Assembly (NCBI GenBank): GCA_902806565.1
Contig: CADCXA010000055.1
Location: forward strand, 372,001 to 436,000
Length of the DNA stretch: 64,000 bases
Direction of reading: 5' to 3'
Source: Hypoxylon rubiginosum
Taxonomy: Eukaryota; Ascomycota; Sordariomycetes; Xylariales; Hypoxylaceae
Both the position numbers and the translations under genes were made by a program. Within the stretch, counting starts at the first letter, position 1. The number at the start of each line of letters is the position of its first letter. The notes beneath the pieces are model-generated. The model was not told where the DNA came from. It ran no database searches and worked only from the letters and a program-made list of their open reading frames with translations. Shown in pieces: positions 33,210 to 44,902 of this stretch.

Positions 33210-36200
33210 CACCTGACCGACTCGCCTTGTCTTGCCCTGCTTCCTCTCCAGCTCCCCTACTCCTGCTCATCTACTCCTGCTCATCTGAGGCCTCGTCACT
33301 GCTGGGCTATCGAGAAGTGATGACGAACGGGGACTGGGGTCCACCTTTCCAAAGCTCTGCTTGCTTGTTTCGCGATGCCCTGCCAGCCTGCCAGGGGCTC
33401 AGGGACATACCGGGTTCCAGGATCTTCGGAAGCATTAGCAGCAAGGAGATTTGGGCAGAATGGTAGATCTTAAGATGGGCAGATATAACCTCACATTACG
33501 AAACGAGGTGATATCTTGTTGATCATAGTGACATGGAGATTATTGCGGTACCTGATCTGTGGCATCAAACAAAGAAACTGGGTGACGAATGAGATTGAGC
33601 CTCAGTTCTCCATGCGGAAGTCAAGGCCGATGGCCAGGTCAACGGGGAGCAAGGGGAGAGAGTTACCACTATGCACCGCCCGCCAAGATGGTTCGTTCGC
33701 CACACTTTCTTGCCCTATGCTCGTGGTATTTGATGACAAGATACGATTCTCTAGGTGACAAGGTGACATGGGCTGTTCGCGGAGGCGCCCCCGTCGCTGC
33801 TTAGTGGTCTCGGCGGACGACTTCACTTCATCGAGGCGCAAGGGCAAGTACCGGTATCATCCAATGTCCCGACTATAGGCAGGGCACCTATAAGACGGGT
33901 CTTGGACTCCGCAAAGCAGGGACGGGGAATACCTACCGTAATGCGGCTGCAAGGGGCCGTAGCCAGCACACTAGCTGCCAACCTCTAGCCAACCTACATG
34001 GTAGAACTCTCTTGCCCTACTATGTAGTGCCCTAGTGTGGCATCGAGTGGCATCGTGTGGCACAGATTACACCAGGGCGCCACAAGTCTGGAAAGGGGGG
34101 TTACCCTTCTTGCATCAAGGTGCATGATAGCCTCCAGAGCCGCTGCCCAGCATTCGCGAAACCCGGGAGATTTTCACTGCTGGAAATCTCGTGTCGAAAA
34201 ATAGAAACAAGGCGACAAGATCTGCGAATACCAGTCCAACTGGTAGACATGCACGTACATAGTACCAAGCCTTGGAGCATCTCCGTCAGAGCCGCAAGCT
34301 AGGTAGTACATAGGTAGTGACGGTCGTTTAAACTTGCATGTCCCGAAATACTGTCTGCATGAAACATAATCAAACCAACTTCATGGCTAGAAATTGAATG
34401 GAGATTTCAGGGGCAGAAGGAATAAGCGTCGGGAAGAGACGAAAGGAACAATAAACTCGAAATCAAGGAATGTGGGCTTCTGAGAAGATCGTCAGCGGCA
34501 CTTCCGTATATAGTAACGAGCCCAGGAGAACCGTTTCAATGCGTTACTTACGCTAGATTGGCGTAGTGGCGAATAGTCGTCAACAGTTGCAATTCGAGTT
34601 CTAGACTAGGAAATAGCTTCGCATAGAAGGATTCCACAAGTATTCGAGAAGACGACTTGTCTTCCCCTGTCTGCCCTGTTTACTTACTTCCAACAATATT
34701 TTACGGTTGAGATATTGAATGTATCCAAACACCAACGAACAAATCAACAGCCGGTAGCCGCCTTGGCGACTCCGTCATCCTTCCCGGGGGCTAGATCGGT
34801 AGTCCGATGCCTCCACCTACACTAATTGGTGGATTCGTTCTAGGGCTGACCCCCTGAAGCAGTTAATGAGGTTACATTGAGATCCAAGAACTTCGTCGTC
34901 GAAAGCGTCATTCCCTTCTAAGAAACCCCTTGGGTAATTTCCAAAGTGTTCCAGATGTTTGCTAAAGCCATTTTACTAGCAAAACTCCTCGTCGCCTGTT
35001 TTCCAAAGTGTATTTTGCTTTAACTTGCTAAGCTCTGGCGCGTTGTAACCGAAGTCTTTTTAATTTGATACCGTTATACGAGGTTTGACGAGGGAAAACG
35101 TCAGAGGCCTATAGTAAATAACCGAGTTATAATAGGCGGCGACTTGCGGAAAAATAACATACGGTATTGTTGGCTCGAAGATGACTATCTCGTTGGTGAA
35201 GCGCCGAATGAGAGATGTTTCCGGGGCCAGAACCATTTCGTGTGACTTCATCTTGCGCGTCCACTCTGCCACTCTGCCACTTTGAGTTGTCAATCATCAA
35301 CCCCTGGCTATCAAGGCTATCGGCACGTTCTAGGTCTCTGAGGATGTGAGGTAAGAGCAGCGTGATAGTCCACATCTCAATGTAACCCTATTCTTGCTGA
35401 GTTGATGCTTTATCTGGTATACATAGTAGGTACTCGACATACATAGTACATAGTAACTGACCAGGGACGAAAAATGGAACTGCTTGGCTTGCCTCAGTTG
35501 AATTGGCTAAATAGCGCCCAGGGGCCATGATGTAATTGATATCCGCACTTTCTTATTGATGCGATAACTTTTGATTTTGAGCATTGTGTGAATCTTAGAT
35601 CGTGAGTTAGGTATTGATTTATTATTAGAATCAAGATGCTTCAGTAGTAGGCAGGGGTTACGAAAAAAAAAAGATCGATGTTGTCATCGGCAGAAAGCAT
35701 TACAACAGAATGGCAAAATATTTCGCGTCTTGAGATGCGACATATCTGCGTAGGTACTCAGCTTTGACCACACCGACGAGCCATCTGTCGTTGAAAATGC
35801 CTATATTTACCTATGGAAGATAATCCTTACTTTACTTTTTGTTCAAACCACCACCCTTTAAGTTTCTATCATCTGATGAATAACACGGGATTCGATAATG
35901 ACGCGACGATATTGTATGATAATGTTTCGGATTGGTACGGAACTACCTGCTCCATTTATCTAGTCACCTTCTAGGTAGGTGATGCAGTTTCTATTTCTTC
36001 ACGTTGGACCTCCTCGATAGTTAAAGGACTAGAAGATGATAGTGGATGAAAGTGGGAATGCCATCTCCTGAATTATAGGCCGGAGCGCGCATGAAACTAC
36101 AGGATATAAAATTCTCACCCACTCTCGGCCGAGGGCTGGACGGCGAAAATAGATGCCTTCACGCCACAAATGGGAGCAGAGACGCAGCCAGCAAAGCACT

Positions 36201-36292
36201 TCCGATTTGCTGATGTACCGTATTATATTACAACGTCCCCTAGTCCAGTCGAGACCATTTCTATGCCATGAGTGTCTTTTGCCGCAAGGAAA
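33210..36292. other. Long gene-free stretch
   Basis: Between the hydrophobin promoter and the 3' end of Rpt5. No gene was recognised in any frame. It contains TACCTAGGTA-related words (about 34306-34318 and 35970-35980) and a CATAGTA repeat near 35440. Some may be regulatory DNA of the hydrophobin gene. Confidence 0.45.
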
Positions 36293-37870
36293 TTACGCGT
36301 AGAAGTTGACCGTCTGCAAAAAGTTAGCACGGGATCATCTTTACACAACATAGCTAGCGTTTGAACTTACCTCCTTCTTCTTAGCCTGCACCTCGGCAAT
36401 CGCATCGACGTAATGTTCATGGCTGATCTTATTCTTACCCACTCGTAGGGCAATCATACCAGCCTCGACACATACTGCCTTCAGCATAGCACCGCCGAAC
36501 TCATCTGTACTTCGTGCAAGCTCGTTCCAGTTGACGCCGGTGTCGACCTTCATCTTGCGCGAGTGAATCTTAAGAATCTGCGCTCTAGCCTCTTCGTTAG
36601 GCAGGGGGAACTCAATTTTTCGGTCTAGACGACCTGACCGCAGCAGAGCAGGGTCGAGCACATCGACACGATTCGTGGCCGCCAAAACCTTGATGCGGTC
36701 GTCCGACGCGAAGCCGTCTAGCTGGTTTAGCAACTCCAACATTGTGCGTTGAACCTCTCGGTCGCCACTCTTCTCGCTATCGAATCGCTTGGTTCCAACG
36801 GCGTCAAGCTCATCGATAAAAATGATAGCCGGTGCCTTCTCCTTAGCTAGAGCGAAACAATCTCGCACCAGCTTCGCGCCGTCGCCTATGAACATCTGTA
36901 CCAACTGCGGGCCGGCCAGCTTCAAGAACGTGGCGTCGGTTTGGGCAGCGCAAGCTCGTGCTAGTAGGGTCTTTCCCGTTCCCGGAGGTCCGTACATGAG
37001 GGCGCCTAATATAGTGTCAGAGAACAGCATTGGTTTTCAGACGTTCGCATAATCGTACCTTTAGGTGCTTTGATTCCAATCTTCTTGAATCGCTCGGCTT
37101 CCTTCATGGGCCAAACAATGGCCTCTACGAGTTCCTCTATTTGTTTGTCTAATCCACCAACGTCGCTGTACTTCTCGGTAGGCTTCTCGTCAACTTCCAT
37201 GGCTTTGACACGGCTGTCATATTCGGCAGGCAACGTGTCAAGGATTAGGTAGGAATCCTTGTTTACTCCAATAAGATCACCAGGCTTAAGAGTTTCCGGG
37301 TCGACAAGGCCGATCAAGGGTAAGAAGATGGTCTGCCTGGTAGAAGTTTTGATAACGGCGGACTTGCCTACCCTCGTAGCATCTAGATCGATATTGGCGC
37401 CCTCTTCGGAGGACTCGGCGGTAGGGTCTAGGTCAAGGAGCTCGACAACGTTGCCAACGAGGTAAGGTAACTGTCTATAAATACGTTAGCCGGGGGATTC
37501 GGGGGTATGAAGGTGGTTGGTCTTTATCCAGGTAAGCGAACCGGTTGTTGGCAATCTTCTCGTTGTTCTCCTTGATCTTCTCACCCATGGTGGCCTTCTC
37601 GTGGGATAACCGTTGGAATTCGCTCTTCATTATTCTGGCATCGTTTTCTAGAAGACGTCTCCGCGTCTTTAGATCTTCAGTAGCGAGGCCTAGGGTCTCC
37701 TCGTCGAGAATCTCGTCTTCTTCGGGCTCGGCATCCTTCATTTCGGCGTCACCATCGCGATTAACGTTGGTGTCCTTTGATCCGTCGTCGCCTCGCCCAT
37801 CGTCCTTCTTATCCTTGCCGTCATCGGAGCCGCGGTGCTCGATGCCTTCCATTTCTGGGGCGCTCGACAT
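36293..37870 (-). CDS. rpt5: 26S proteasome regulatory ATPase subunit Rpt5 (6A)
   Basis: Four exons, 37870-37542, 37474-37059, 37005-36371 and a 21-base last exon at 36313-36293, give about 466 residues. It is an AAA ATPase of the 19S base that unfolds ubiquitinated substrates and opens the 20S gate. Features in order are an acidic N-terminus, a coiled coil ([22 protein letters not shown]), the OB region ([34 protein letters not shown]), Walker A GPPGTGKT (about 254-261), Walker B IIFIDE (about 309-314) and the arginine-finger helix [10 protein letters not shown]. The GAQ/GAM region is [20 protein letters not shown]. The micro-exon supplies TVNFYA, an HbYX-type tail that docks into the 20S alpha pocket. 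Subunit identity rests on [39 protein letters not shown] and the tail. Intron 1 uses a weak donor (GTTCGC). Confidence 0.97.
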
Positions 37871-38599
37871 GGCGGACGGATGAATGTGTCTGCTGGCTAA
37901 GACTGCTTGACGAAACCTTTAACAAGGATTCGTTTGCCTAACGCAAGAATGGAAATAATCTATCGGGGTTGGGGCGGTTTGCGGGAAATACTATGGCTGT
38001 TTGGGGATGAAGCGGTTGGAAGTTGTTGGAAATGGTTGATGTAGTGAGATGAGGAATAGAGCTCCAAAAGCTGTGGTAAGTATCGGGTGAGGCTAATCCT
38101 GCAGGTAGGTACCCGCGCAAGTACCTAAAGTTTAGCTGGCCTAGGCTGCTAGGCAGGCGTGTCGCGTAATCAGCCTGATGCACTGATGCGCTAAGTGGAG
38201 ACTTATTCATTTATGCGAGGTCACGTACGTATAGGTCAGCCTCAGCTCGCTCTCATTCTCTCACCTTAAATTTTAGTTAGTTGCTACAGCTGGATAACTG
38301 CATATTACACGGGTTTATCCTTGACAAAGCAATTCATCTTACTGCTCGCCACCTGCGAGCTCCGTCATAGGGTAGAGCTTCTAACTGAATATCGATTTTT
38401 GTTCTTAGTATAACACTGCTACTATCGAAAGAAAGTGGTGTTTAGAGATGATCCCTTAAGTTCCTACATCTAGTCTATAGACTAATAAAACCGCAAATCA
38501 TCCATCCTGGCTGGATCACTTTGGTCTACGAGGCGGGCTCCCACGACGGACGCCGTTGATGCGACAGGTGCCTCTACGCGACCACCCGCTCGTGATATC
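37871..38599. promoter_or_regulatory. Shared divergent promoter region, Rpt5 / Cid2-Mix23
   Basis: The 729 bp between two head-to-head start codons must hold both promoters. It contains a GTAGGTACC-type word near 38104-38113. No specific site was identified. Confidence 0.5.
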
Positions 38600-39241
38600 A
38601 TGACCGAGCCATCACCACAGCCAAATCTGACGCCGCAGTTCTGCTTCTCAACCGTAGCCCTCCGAGGTACGCTCTCCCTTTTTGTCACTGTTATTTAATC
38701 GCGAGCGCTTACAATCTCGCAAGATTTCCTCCGAATATCCCGTGGTGCTATAGACGACTCCATAACCCAGAACCTCAATGCTCTCGTGACACCTGCGCAG
38801 TCGGGCTTTGATCCCGCCTCGACCTCTGTTCGAATCCCTCGATCATCTAGCCGACCTATCGATCCTCGGGCATGTCAGACTTTTAAGGACAAGGTCTTGT
38901 TTCCTTCTTGGCAAGCAAGGTCCGATGTTTTGACATACTGCGCCTATGTGGCTACCAGTCCAGACCCCGATGACCCCGAGGTTGCTCTGCGAGCCGTCGA
39001 GACGGAGAAGAACCGCGAGCGGGTAGTTGATGAGCGACTGGACCCATATTCTGGGCGGTACTTCCCAAGGGAAGCCCGTACGGAAAGTTTAGCAAATCTG
39101 CTTAGGCAGGAAAGAAGCGTTGAAAGCATTGTCCGCTCTCGGACTTGGGGACTAGTACGGGAGCGATGTGGTGATAGCCTTCAGGACGCAGAGGAGGCTC
39201 TAAATAAATGGAGAGGAGAAAGGGAAAATCGTGGTACATGA
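38600..39241 (+). CDS. Cid2/Mix23 family protein
   Basis: Two exons, 38600-38666 and 38724-39241, give about 194 residues. Exon 1 reads MTEPSPQPNLTPQFCFSTVALR and exon 2 continues DFLRISRGAIDDSITQNLNAL. This is the C-F-x(n)-L-R-x-F-L-R-x-S-R-x-x-D-D-x-I-x-x-x-L-N signature of caffeine-induced death protein 2 (S. pombe) and yeast Mix23. Mix23 is an intermembrane-space protein involved in mitochondrial import. Further landmarks are CQTFKDKVLFPSWQARSDVLTYC, DPYSGRYFPREART and a C-terminal VESIVRSRTWGLVRERC helix. Four conserved cysteines could form the disulphides typical of the family. It is divergent from Rpt5. Confidence 0.85.
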
Positions 39242-40161
39242 TATACCAAGTGAATGATAGTCTTTGAAGCGTTAGATGTTAATTTTAGGTATATGTATAT
39301 GTATATGTATAAGCATTATACTTATATAGCTAAGGTACCTAACCTTGCACATGGCCGGATATCGTTCATTGTGTAGGTACATTTAAGCTACTCCCTACTC
39401 ATCACTCAGTCACTACACTACAATATACTCGTGTTAACAGTTTAAAAATCCAATCTGGCTAGCTGTTCTCCTCTTTGCTGCATTTAGTGATAATTCTAGT
39501 AGGATTTTCTACCTACCTCCTAGGTACACCTTAACTCCCAGGCTGCTAGGGATAAGGGATATGAGAACTACCCCTACATATGTACATGTTTGTTATATGG
39601 TATATTCGCTTAGCTGCATAACTTTACGGGTTTATCTACGCTACCTAAGTACGTACCTATTGTAACGCAGCCGGATAATTATCGGGCGGGCTGAGAGCTT
39701 TAAATTTTGTAAACTGTAGAGCGCCCAAGACATCCCACTTTGCTTAAGCGCTGCCCGCTATAGCAATCGCAAAAGCTCGGAGCTCTCGACATTCCCACCG
39801 CGAACAGTCCGTACCACACAAATACACAAATAGCACACAAATAGCACACACATTCCATGCCGACGTACGTTACATTCGAACATCCCTTTGCTTTCGCAAC
39901 TAGACCTGAAACTTCGAACCACGAACGGCGAACAAGATCGTCCGTTCAAGATAGTGTAAGCTTTATCATTCGACCGGTCTATCAGCTCCAATCTTAACCC
40001 TAGCCAAGGGCAAAGGACGAGCTGGCTCACTCTTTCATAGTCGAGCTCCGTCGCTAGCAAACTACCTTACGCTCCATATCCCTACGTTCCCTACATCCAG
40101 CAAGACTGGTTTGTTCAAGGCGAGATCTTAACGGAGGGGGAGCTGCGGATATTTGCCCACC
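39242..40161. other. Intergenic stretch, promoter of Naa15 gene
   Basis: It contains an ATGTAT simple repeat (about 39291-39312), TACCTAGGTA-type words (about 39511-39527) and a CACAAATA/CACAAATAG tandem repeat (about 39815-39850) in the likely leader of the downstream gene. No gene was seen. Confidence 0.5.
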
Positions 40162-42754
40162 ATGCCTCAACCTCTCACCTCGAAAGAGAGTTCTCTATTT
40201 CGTCAAGTTATTCGAAATTATGAGGACAAACAATACAAGAGGGGGCTGAAGGCCGCGGAACAAATCTTGAAGAAGAACCCCAAACATGGCGACACTATGG
40301 CCATGAAGGCTCTCATCATCAACCAACAAGGGAAGACGGACGAGGCTTTTGCGCTGGGAAAGGAGGCCTTGACGGCTGACATGAAGTCCCACATTTGTTG
40401 GCACGTTTATGGACTATTATACCGCCATCAGAAGAACTTTGAGGAGGCCATCAAGGCATATAAGTTTGCCCTGAAGCTGGAGCCGGAGTCTCACCAGATC
40501 CAAAGAGATCTTGCATTCCTGCAGATCCAAATGCGCGACTACCAAGGTTACATACAAAGCAGAACTGCCATGCTCCAAGCCAGACCTCAGCTTAGACAGA
40601 ACTGGACAGCCCTTGCCGTCGCCCATCACCTAGCAGGCAACCTTGACCAGGCCGAGAAGGTACTGACGACATACGAAGACTCACTGAAGGTCCCGCCGTC
40701 CAAGACCGACTACGAAAACTCCGAGGCTGTCATGTATAAGAACTCAATCATTGCCGAGACTCAGAACTACCAAAAAGCTTTGGATCATCTAGAGTCCATT
40801 GCACCGCACAACCTCGATCGTCTCGCTGTTCTAGAAGTCCGCGCAGAGTATCTGTCTAAGCTCGGCAGAAAGGAAGAGGCCGTTGAGGCTTACCATGACC
40901 TACTTGATCGTAATTCGGAACACCCCGACTACTACACTAAACTTGTAGCTATCCTCGGCGCTGATACCAGCGACTACTCGTCCCGAAAGGCCGTCTACGA
41001 CGAGTACGCCGAGAAGAATCCCCGATGTGACGCCGCTAAGCGCTTGCCCTTGGACTTCCTTACCGGTTAGTTATATCGAATACATCTTCCGTAATAGGCA
41101 AATCCTCATTTTTTCTTTAGGCGATGATTTCCGAAAAGCTGCTCAGAGCTATTTATCCTTTATGCTGGACAAGGGGGTTCCCTCTACATTTGCAAACCTC
41201 AAGCACTTGTACACTGACCCATCCAAAAGAGATACCCTCGGGTCGTTAGCACACGAGTATCTCGAGTCGAAACATGCATCAAGCGAGAATGTCACAACGA
41301 ATGGTGATGCGCTGAAGGAGGAGCCGGCAGCATTATACTACCTTGCGCAACATTACAACTACCACCTGAGCCGCGATCTCGCGAAGGCCATGGAGTATGT
41401 CAATAAGGGTATTGATTTGCTACCTAGCAACGTCGAATTTCACATGACTAAGGCTAGGATATGGAAGCACTACGGCAATACCCAGAAGGCTTCGGAGACT
41501 ATGGATCAAGCTCGCAAGCTCGATCTGAAGGACCGATACATCAACACGAAAGCGGCCAAATATCAGTTGCGGAATGACGAGAACGAAACTGCTCTGAAAA
41601 CCATGGGTCTTTTCACAAGGAATGATTCTCCTGGCGGTCCCTTGAATGATCTGCTTGACATGCAGAGCGTGTGGTACTTGACAGAAGATGGAGAGGCGTG
41701 GGTACGCAGCGGGAACATTGGCTTGGCCCTCAAGCGATTTCATGCGGTCTACAACATCTTTGAAGTATGGCAGGAAGATCAATTTGATTTTCACAGTTTT
41801 TCTCTTAGGAAGGGACAAATCCGTGCTTACGTGGACATGATTCGTTGGGAGGACCATATCCGCGAGCACCCATTCTACACTCGTGCTGCTCTTGGAGCCA
41901 TTGCTGTCTACTTGAGCATGTACGATAGCACCCAGGCAACGAATGGCGTAGGCGGGTCAGCAGGAACCAACGGGGATGAGGCTGCAGAAAAGAAGAAGGC
42001 CGCCAAGAAGGCCAAGAGAGAGGCCCAAAAGGCTGAACGAGAAGCCGTTGAAAGGGCGGCCAAGCAGGATCCTAACAAACCTAAAGGGGCTGTCGCTGAA
42101 CCGGTGAAGAAGGATGATGATCCTAACGGATTGAAACTTGCTGCTACAACAGACCCCCTAGCTGAAGCTACGAAGTTTCTCGCACCAATCCTCCAGTTCA
42201 GCCCCAACTACATCGATGGGCAGATCGCAGGATTCGAGGTCTTCATTAGAAGAGGTAATGTCAAAAACGCGTCCGATTATTTTTTGTGTGTTAACTAACT
42301 CGTGTTAGAAAAATATGTCCTTGCCCTGCGGTGCTTGAATGCTGCGTTAGCCATCGATCCAGACAACTCTACGGTCCATGAGCAGGTTGTTCGGTTTCGC
42401 CTGGCTCTCAATTCGAAGATCAAGTCTCTACCTTCCAAGGTCGCCGAAGTTCTAAAATCTAGATTTACTACCGTCGATGCTTTAGCAGACTTGAAGAAAT
42501 TCAACGCTGATTACCAAGAGAAGCACAGAGATAGCCCTTCGCACGTCATCTCTGCCATTAAGAGCGAAAGACTGCTAGGCGAAGATAAAAAGAAGAGCGA
42601 GAAGGGGCTCGCGGGAGTTCTCGGCCTGAAGGCCATAGAATACGAGCAAGCTGCAGAGGCCTTTGCTCTTCTGAAGCAATGGCGTAGCAGCGAGGTAGAT
42701 ACCTTCAAGGCGGCCGCCCACGAGAAGTGGCCGGAGGTTACCGCCTTTGCGTGA
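40162..42754 (+). CDS. naa15: NatA N-terminal acetyltransferase auxiliary subunit Naa15 (Nat1)
   Basis: Three exons, 40162-41065, 41121-42254 and 42309-42754, give about 827 residues, the expected length. Naa15 is the TPR scaffold that anchors the catalytic Naa10 to the ribosome and binds the nascent-chain acetylation site. The N-terminus PLTSKESSLFRQVIRNYEDKQYKRGLKAAEQILKKNPKHGDTMAMKAL is diagnostic. TPR-type helix pairs run through (HVYGLLYRHQKNFEEAIKAYKFALKLEPES, WTALAVAHHLAGNLDQAEKVL and so on). A lysine/alanine-rich charged helix (EKKKAAKKAKREAQKAEREAVERAAKQDPNKPKG, about 600-640) precedes the C-terminal helical domain (ATKFLAPILQFSPNYIDGQIAGFEVFIRR). The charged helix matches the ribosome-contact region of the family. 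Confidence 0.97.
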
Positions 42755-43144
42755 TAGTGTTCTAAATAGTGGTGCGTTGAGCTGCGTCACTTTTTAGTAT
42801 TCGTACCCCCTTCGTCTGCTCCGGGGTCCTTTCTCTCTGGAGATATTTCGGGAGGCGATTATGCGTTGCATTTATTCTCATATGGGCCAGGAGGTGTAAG
42901 AAGGCTTGCATAATACCACAATACATCGTGTGCATGGACTGGGCCTCGAGGGTTAGACAACTAAGGCTTGCGGCGCGGGAACGGGGAGGAAAACGTGGTA
43001 GATAGAATCTTGCACCGGTACACGGAGTAGTTGAAGGCAGTATCTCGAAGAGGGATGCCCGAGAAAAGAGAAAAAATGAGAAAGCATATCGTCAAACACC
43101 TTGACTTGTCTTTATTAGCTCAGTAGCTCGCCCACGCCTGAAAG
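42755..43144. other. Convergent intergenic stretch
   Basis: The 3' regions of Naa15 (+) and the 2EXR gene (-). Nothing else was seen. Confidence 0.5.
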
Positions 43145-43930
43145 TTACTCGGAATCCTCGCTCGGGCCAAGCGTTGGAAGTCCGGCAGCACAATCCGGCC
43201 AGGTACCGGGTCGGTACGTATAACGATAGTGCACTGATCGTGGATTCCGGCCCATTTTATCTATCAGATTCTGCATAATTATACTTGGGGGGAGGAGGTT
43301 GCCTTCTTGCGTCAGGCAGTCGTCTTTGTTTGGGGCAACGTAACCTTTAAAGACCAGCTTCGGGTACATCTTTTTATGCCTGACTTCACAATCTGACGTG
43401 TATCGGTTTGAGTCTGGGTATTGGTCTCGGTCTCGGTCTCGGTTTGGGTCTGGGTCTCGGTCTCGGTCTGGCGAAAAGGATCTTCCTAAGTCGACATCTA
43501 GGATCCTCCGCACAGAAGAATTGAGTTGCTCTCGTTGTAGTTTCAGCATCTTAGGCGCTTTCCTGTACCAGCCGGTGTACTGGGCCTTTAAATCCTTGAC
43601 ACTCCATTTGCTGGGAGGCGATCCCCAGAACCAGACGAAAACGACGCGGTCCAGGTCGACGCGGAGAGAGCCGCGCCGTCGCTCAGTGACGTAACGGTTG
43701 TCGGAAGTCATGTCGAGAACGGTCGGGTAGGAAGCCATTGCCAGGGCGCGGCTCTCGCGGGTGAGAACTAGGAAGGGGGATATCTGAGGCAATAGTTGGT
43801 GCATATACGACTTGGCTTCCCGGCGTCGGAGGATGATATATTTGTCACTCTCATCTTCTAAGGCCTCGCGCCAGATCTGCTGTCGCAGCTCGGGTGGGAG
43901 AAAAGGAAAGGGCGTGAAGGATGAAGCCAT
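43145..43930 (-). CDS. 2EXR-domain protein
   Basis: This is a single-exon gene of 261 residues. The N-terminus FTPFPFLPPELRQQIWREALE is the 2EXR/F-box-like opening of a large ascomycete family (P-x-E-[IL]-R-x-x-I-W). It is followed by the family's middle strand blocks (PFLVLTRESRALAMASYPTVL; RVDLDRVVFVWF). In the middle, an in-frame minisatellite encodes alternating Asp-Arg and Asp-Pro (residues of about 153-172, DRDRDPDPNRDRDRDQYPD). Family function is not established. These genes are lineage-expanded and often polymorphic in filamentous fungi. The unusual point is the Arg-Asp repeat placed between two otherwise normal domain blocks. Confidence 0.8.
   Translation of the reverse strand: MASSFTPFPFLPPELRQQIWREALEDESDKYIILRRREAKSYMHQLLPQISPFLVLTRESRALAMASYPTVLDMTSDNRYVTERRRGSLRVDLDRVVFVWFWGSPPSKWSVKDLKAQYTGWYRKAPKMLKLQREQLNSSVRRILDVDLGRSFSPDRDRDPDPNRDRDRDQYPDSNRYTSDCEVRHKKMYPKLVFKGYVAPNKDDCLTQEGNLLPPSIIMQNLIDKMGRNPRSVHYRYTYRPGTWPDCAAGLPTLGPSEDSE
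43401..43471. repeat. Hexamer minisatellite GGTCTC/GGTCTG within 2EXR gene
   Basis: GGTCTC, GGTTTG and GGTCTG units are tandemly arrayed. On the coding strand they read GAGACC-type units encoding Arg-Asp and Pro-Asp. Variable copy number between strains would change the protein length in steps of two residues. Confidence 0.75.
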
Positions 43931-44902
43931 GCTTAATCTGCTAGAACTTCAGGTGATGAAACGGCAGGCAAGGGGTACCTATGTAGCTAAGTGCAGTCGT
44001 CAGGAGTACTCAAGAGCGATGTCATGACGATGAAGCAGTGAAGGTACGCGGAATGACAGATGAGAGCTCTGAGAACTACTTTATAACCTACCCACCCGAC
44101 CGGGAGAACTCGCATGAACAGTCTCCTCTGCCGGTGCCTAACGCATATCTAGGTAAGTAATATGTTGTCTTAGGATATCGATACATCGAAGCATACAACG
44201 CAACGTGTGAGATGAGAATGCCTTAGCCATACCCTGCCTAACTCGGCCGAACAAAGACTCTTCAATGATATGGCGCCCTAAATGCCTAGATCTTACTATG
44301 GACTGTTATACTCTAGATGAAAAATAGGGGTGATGTAAGTATATCGAATAGAGGCTCCGAAAAAGGGGAAGATGGAGCAGACGGGTATAGGAACACTAGA
44401 ATCCATCCTTAAATGTTTGTAACATCAACAGAGAATAAGAAAAATGTGTAAATCTAGTTTCTCAAGAGCTAGAGAACGTCTAGAGCCTGAGAACAACCAT
44501 GCACCAAATGGGGGAGTGTAGTGACAATAGGCTTAGGCTATTACTGTCCATTTGGGGTATGTTCTCTTGGAATAAGACGAGCTTAGACCATATCCAGGAC
44601 TTGTCTAGCATCGCCGGCCAGCACCAGGGCAAGAAAATAGCTCTTGGTATACCCTGCAGCCCTCCTTGGTAGCCAACCTTCGTTATGCAGTTGCTACCTC
44701 GGATGTCGAAGCTCGCGGTACGTTGCCATGGACTTTCGCTAAAGCCCGAACACATGTCCGCACCTTGCAGCTCGGTTGATCACTCTTAGTGCAGGCGTTC
44801 AATGTGCTGCGACATGGGGCTGTAACCCTGAAGGCCTTCTTTCCATGGCGGTCCATCCATATACTTATGGGGTGCCATAGGCCTAAGTAGAGACCTGTTG
44901 CT
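43931..44902. other. Intergenic stretch
   Basis: The promoter of the 2EXR gene (right of 43930) and the 3' region of the multicopper oxidase. The two frames at 44480-44919 (-) have no family features and probably belong to the oxidase 3' region. Confidence 0.5.

Noticed and set aside
33003..33212. In-frame upstream extension of the hydrophobin (70 codons)
   Set aside because: It would bury the signal peptide; a TATA box at 33201-33209 places this stretch in the promoter and leader.
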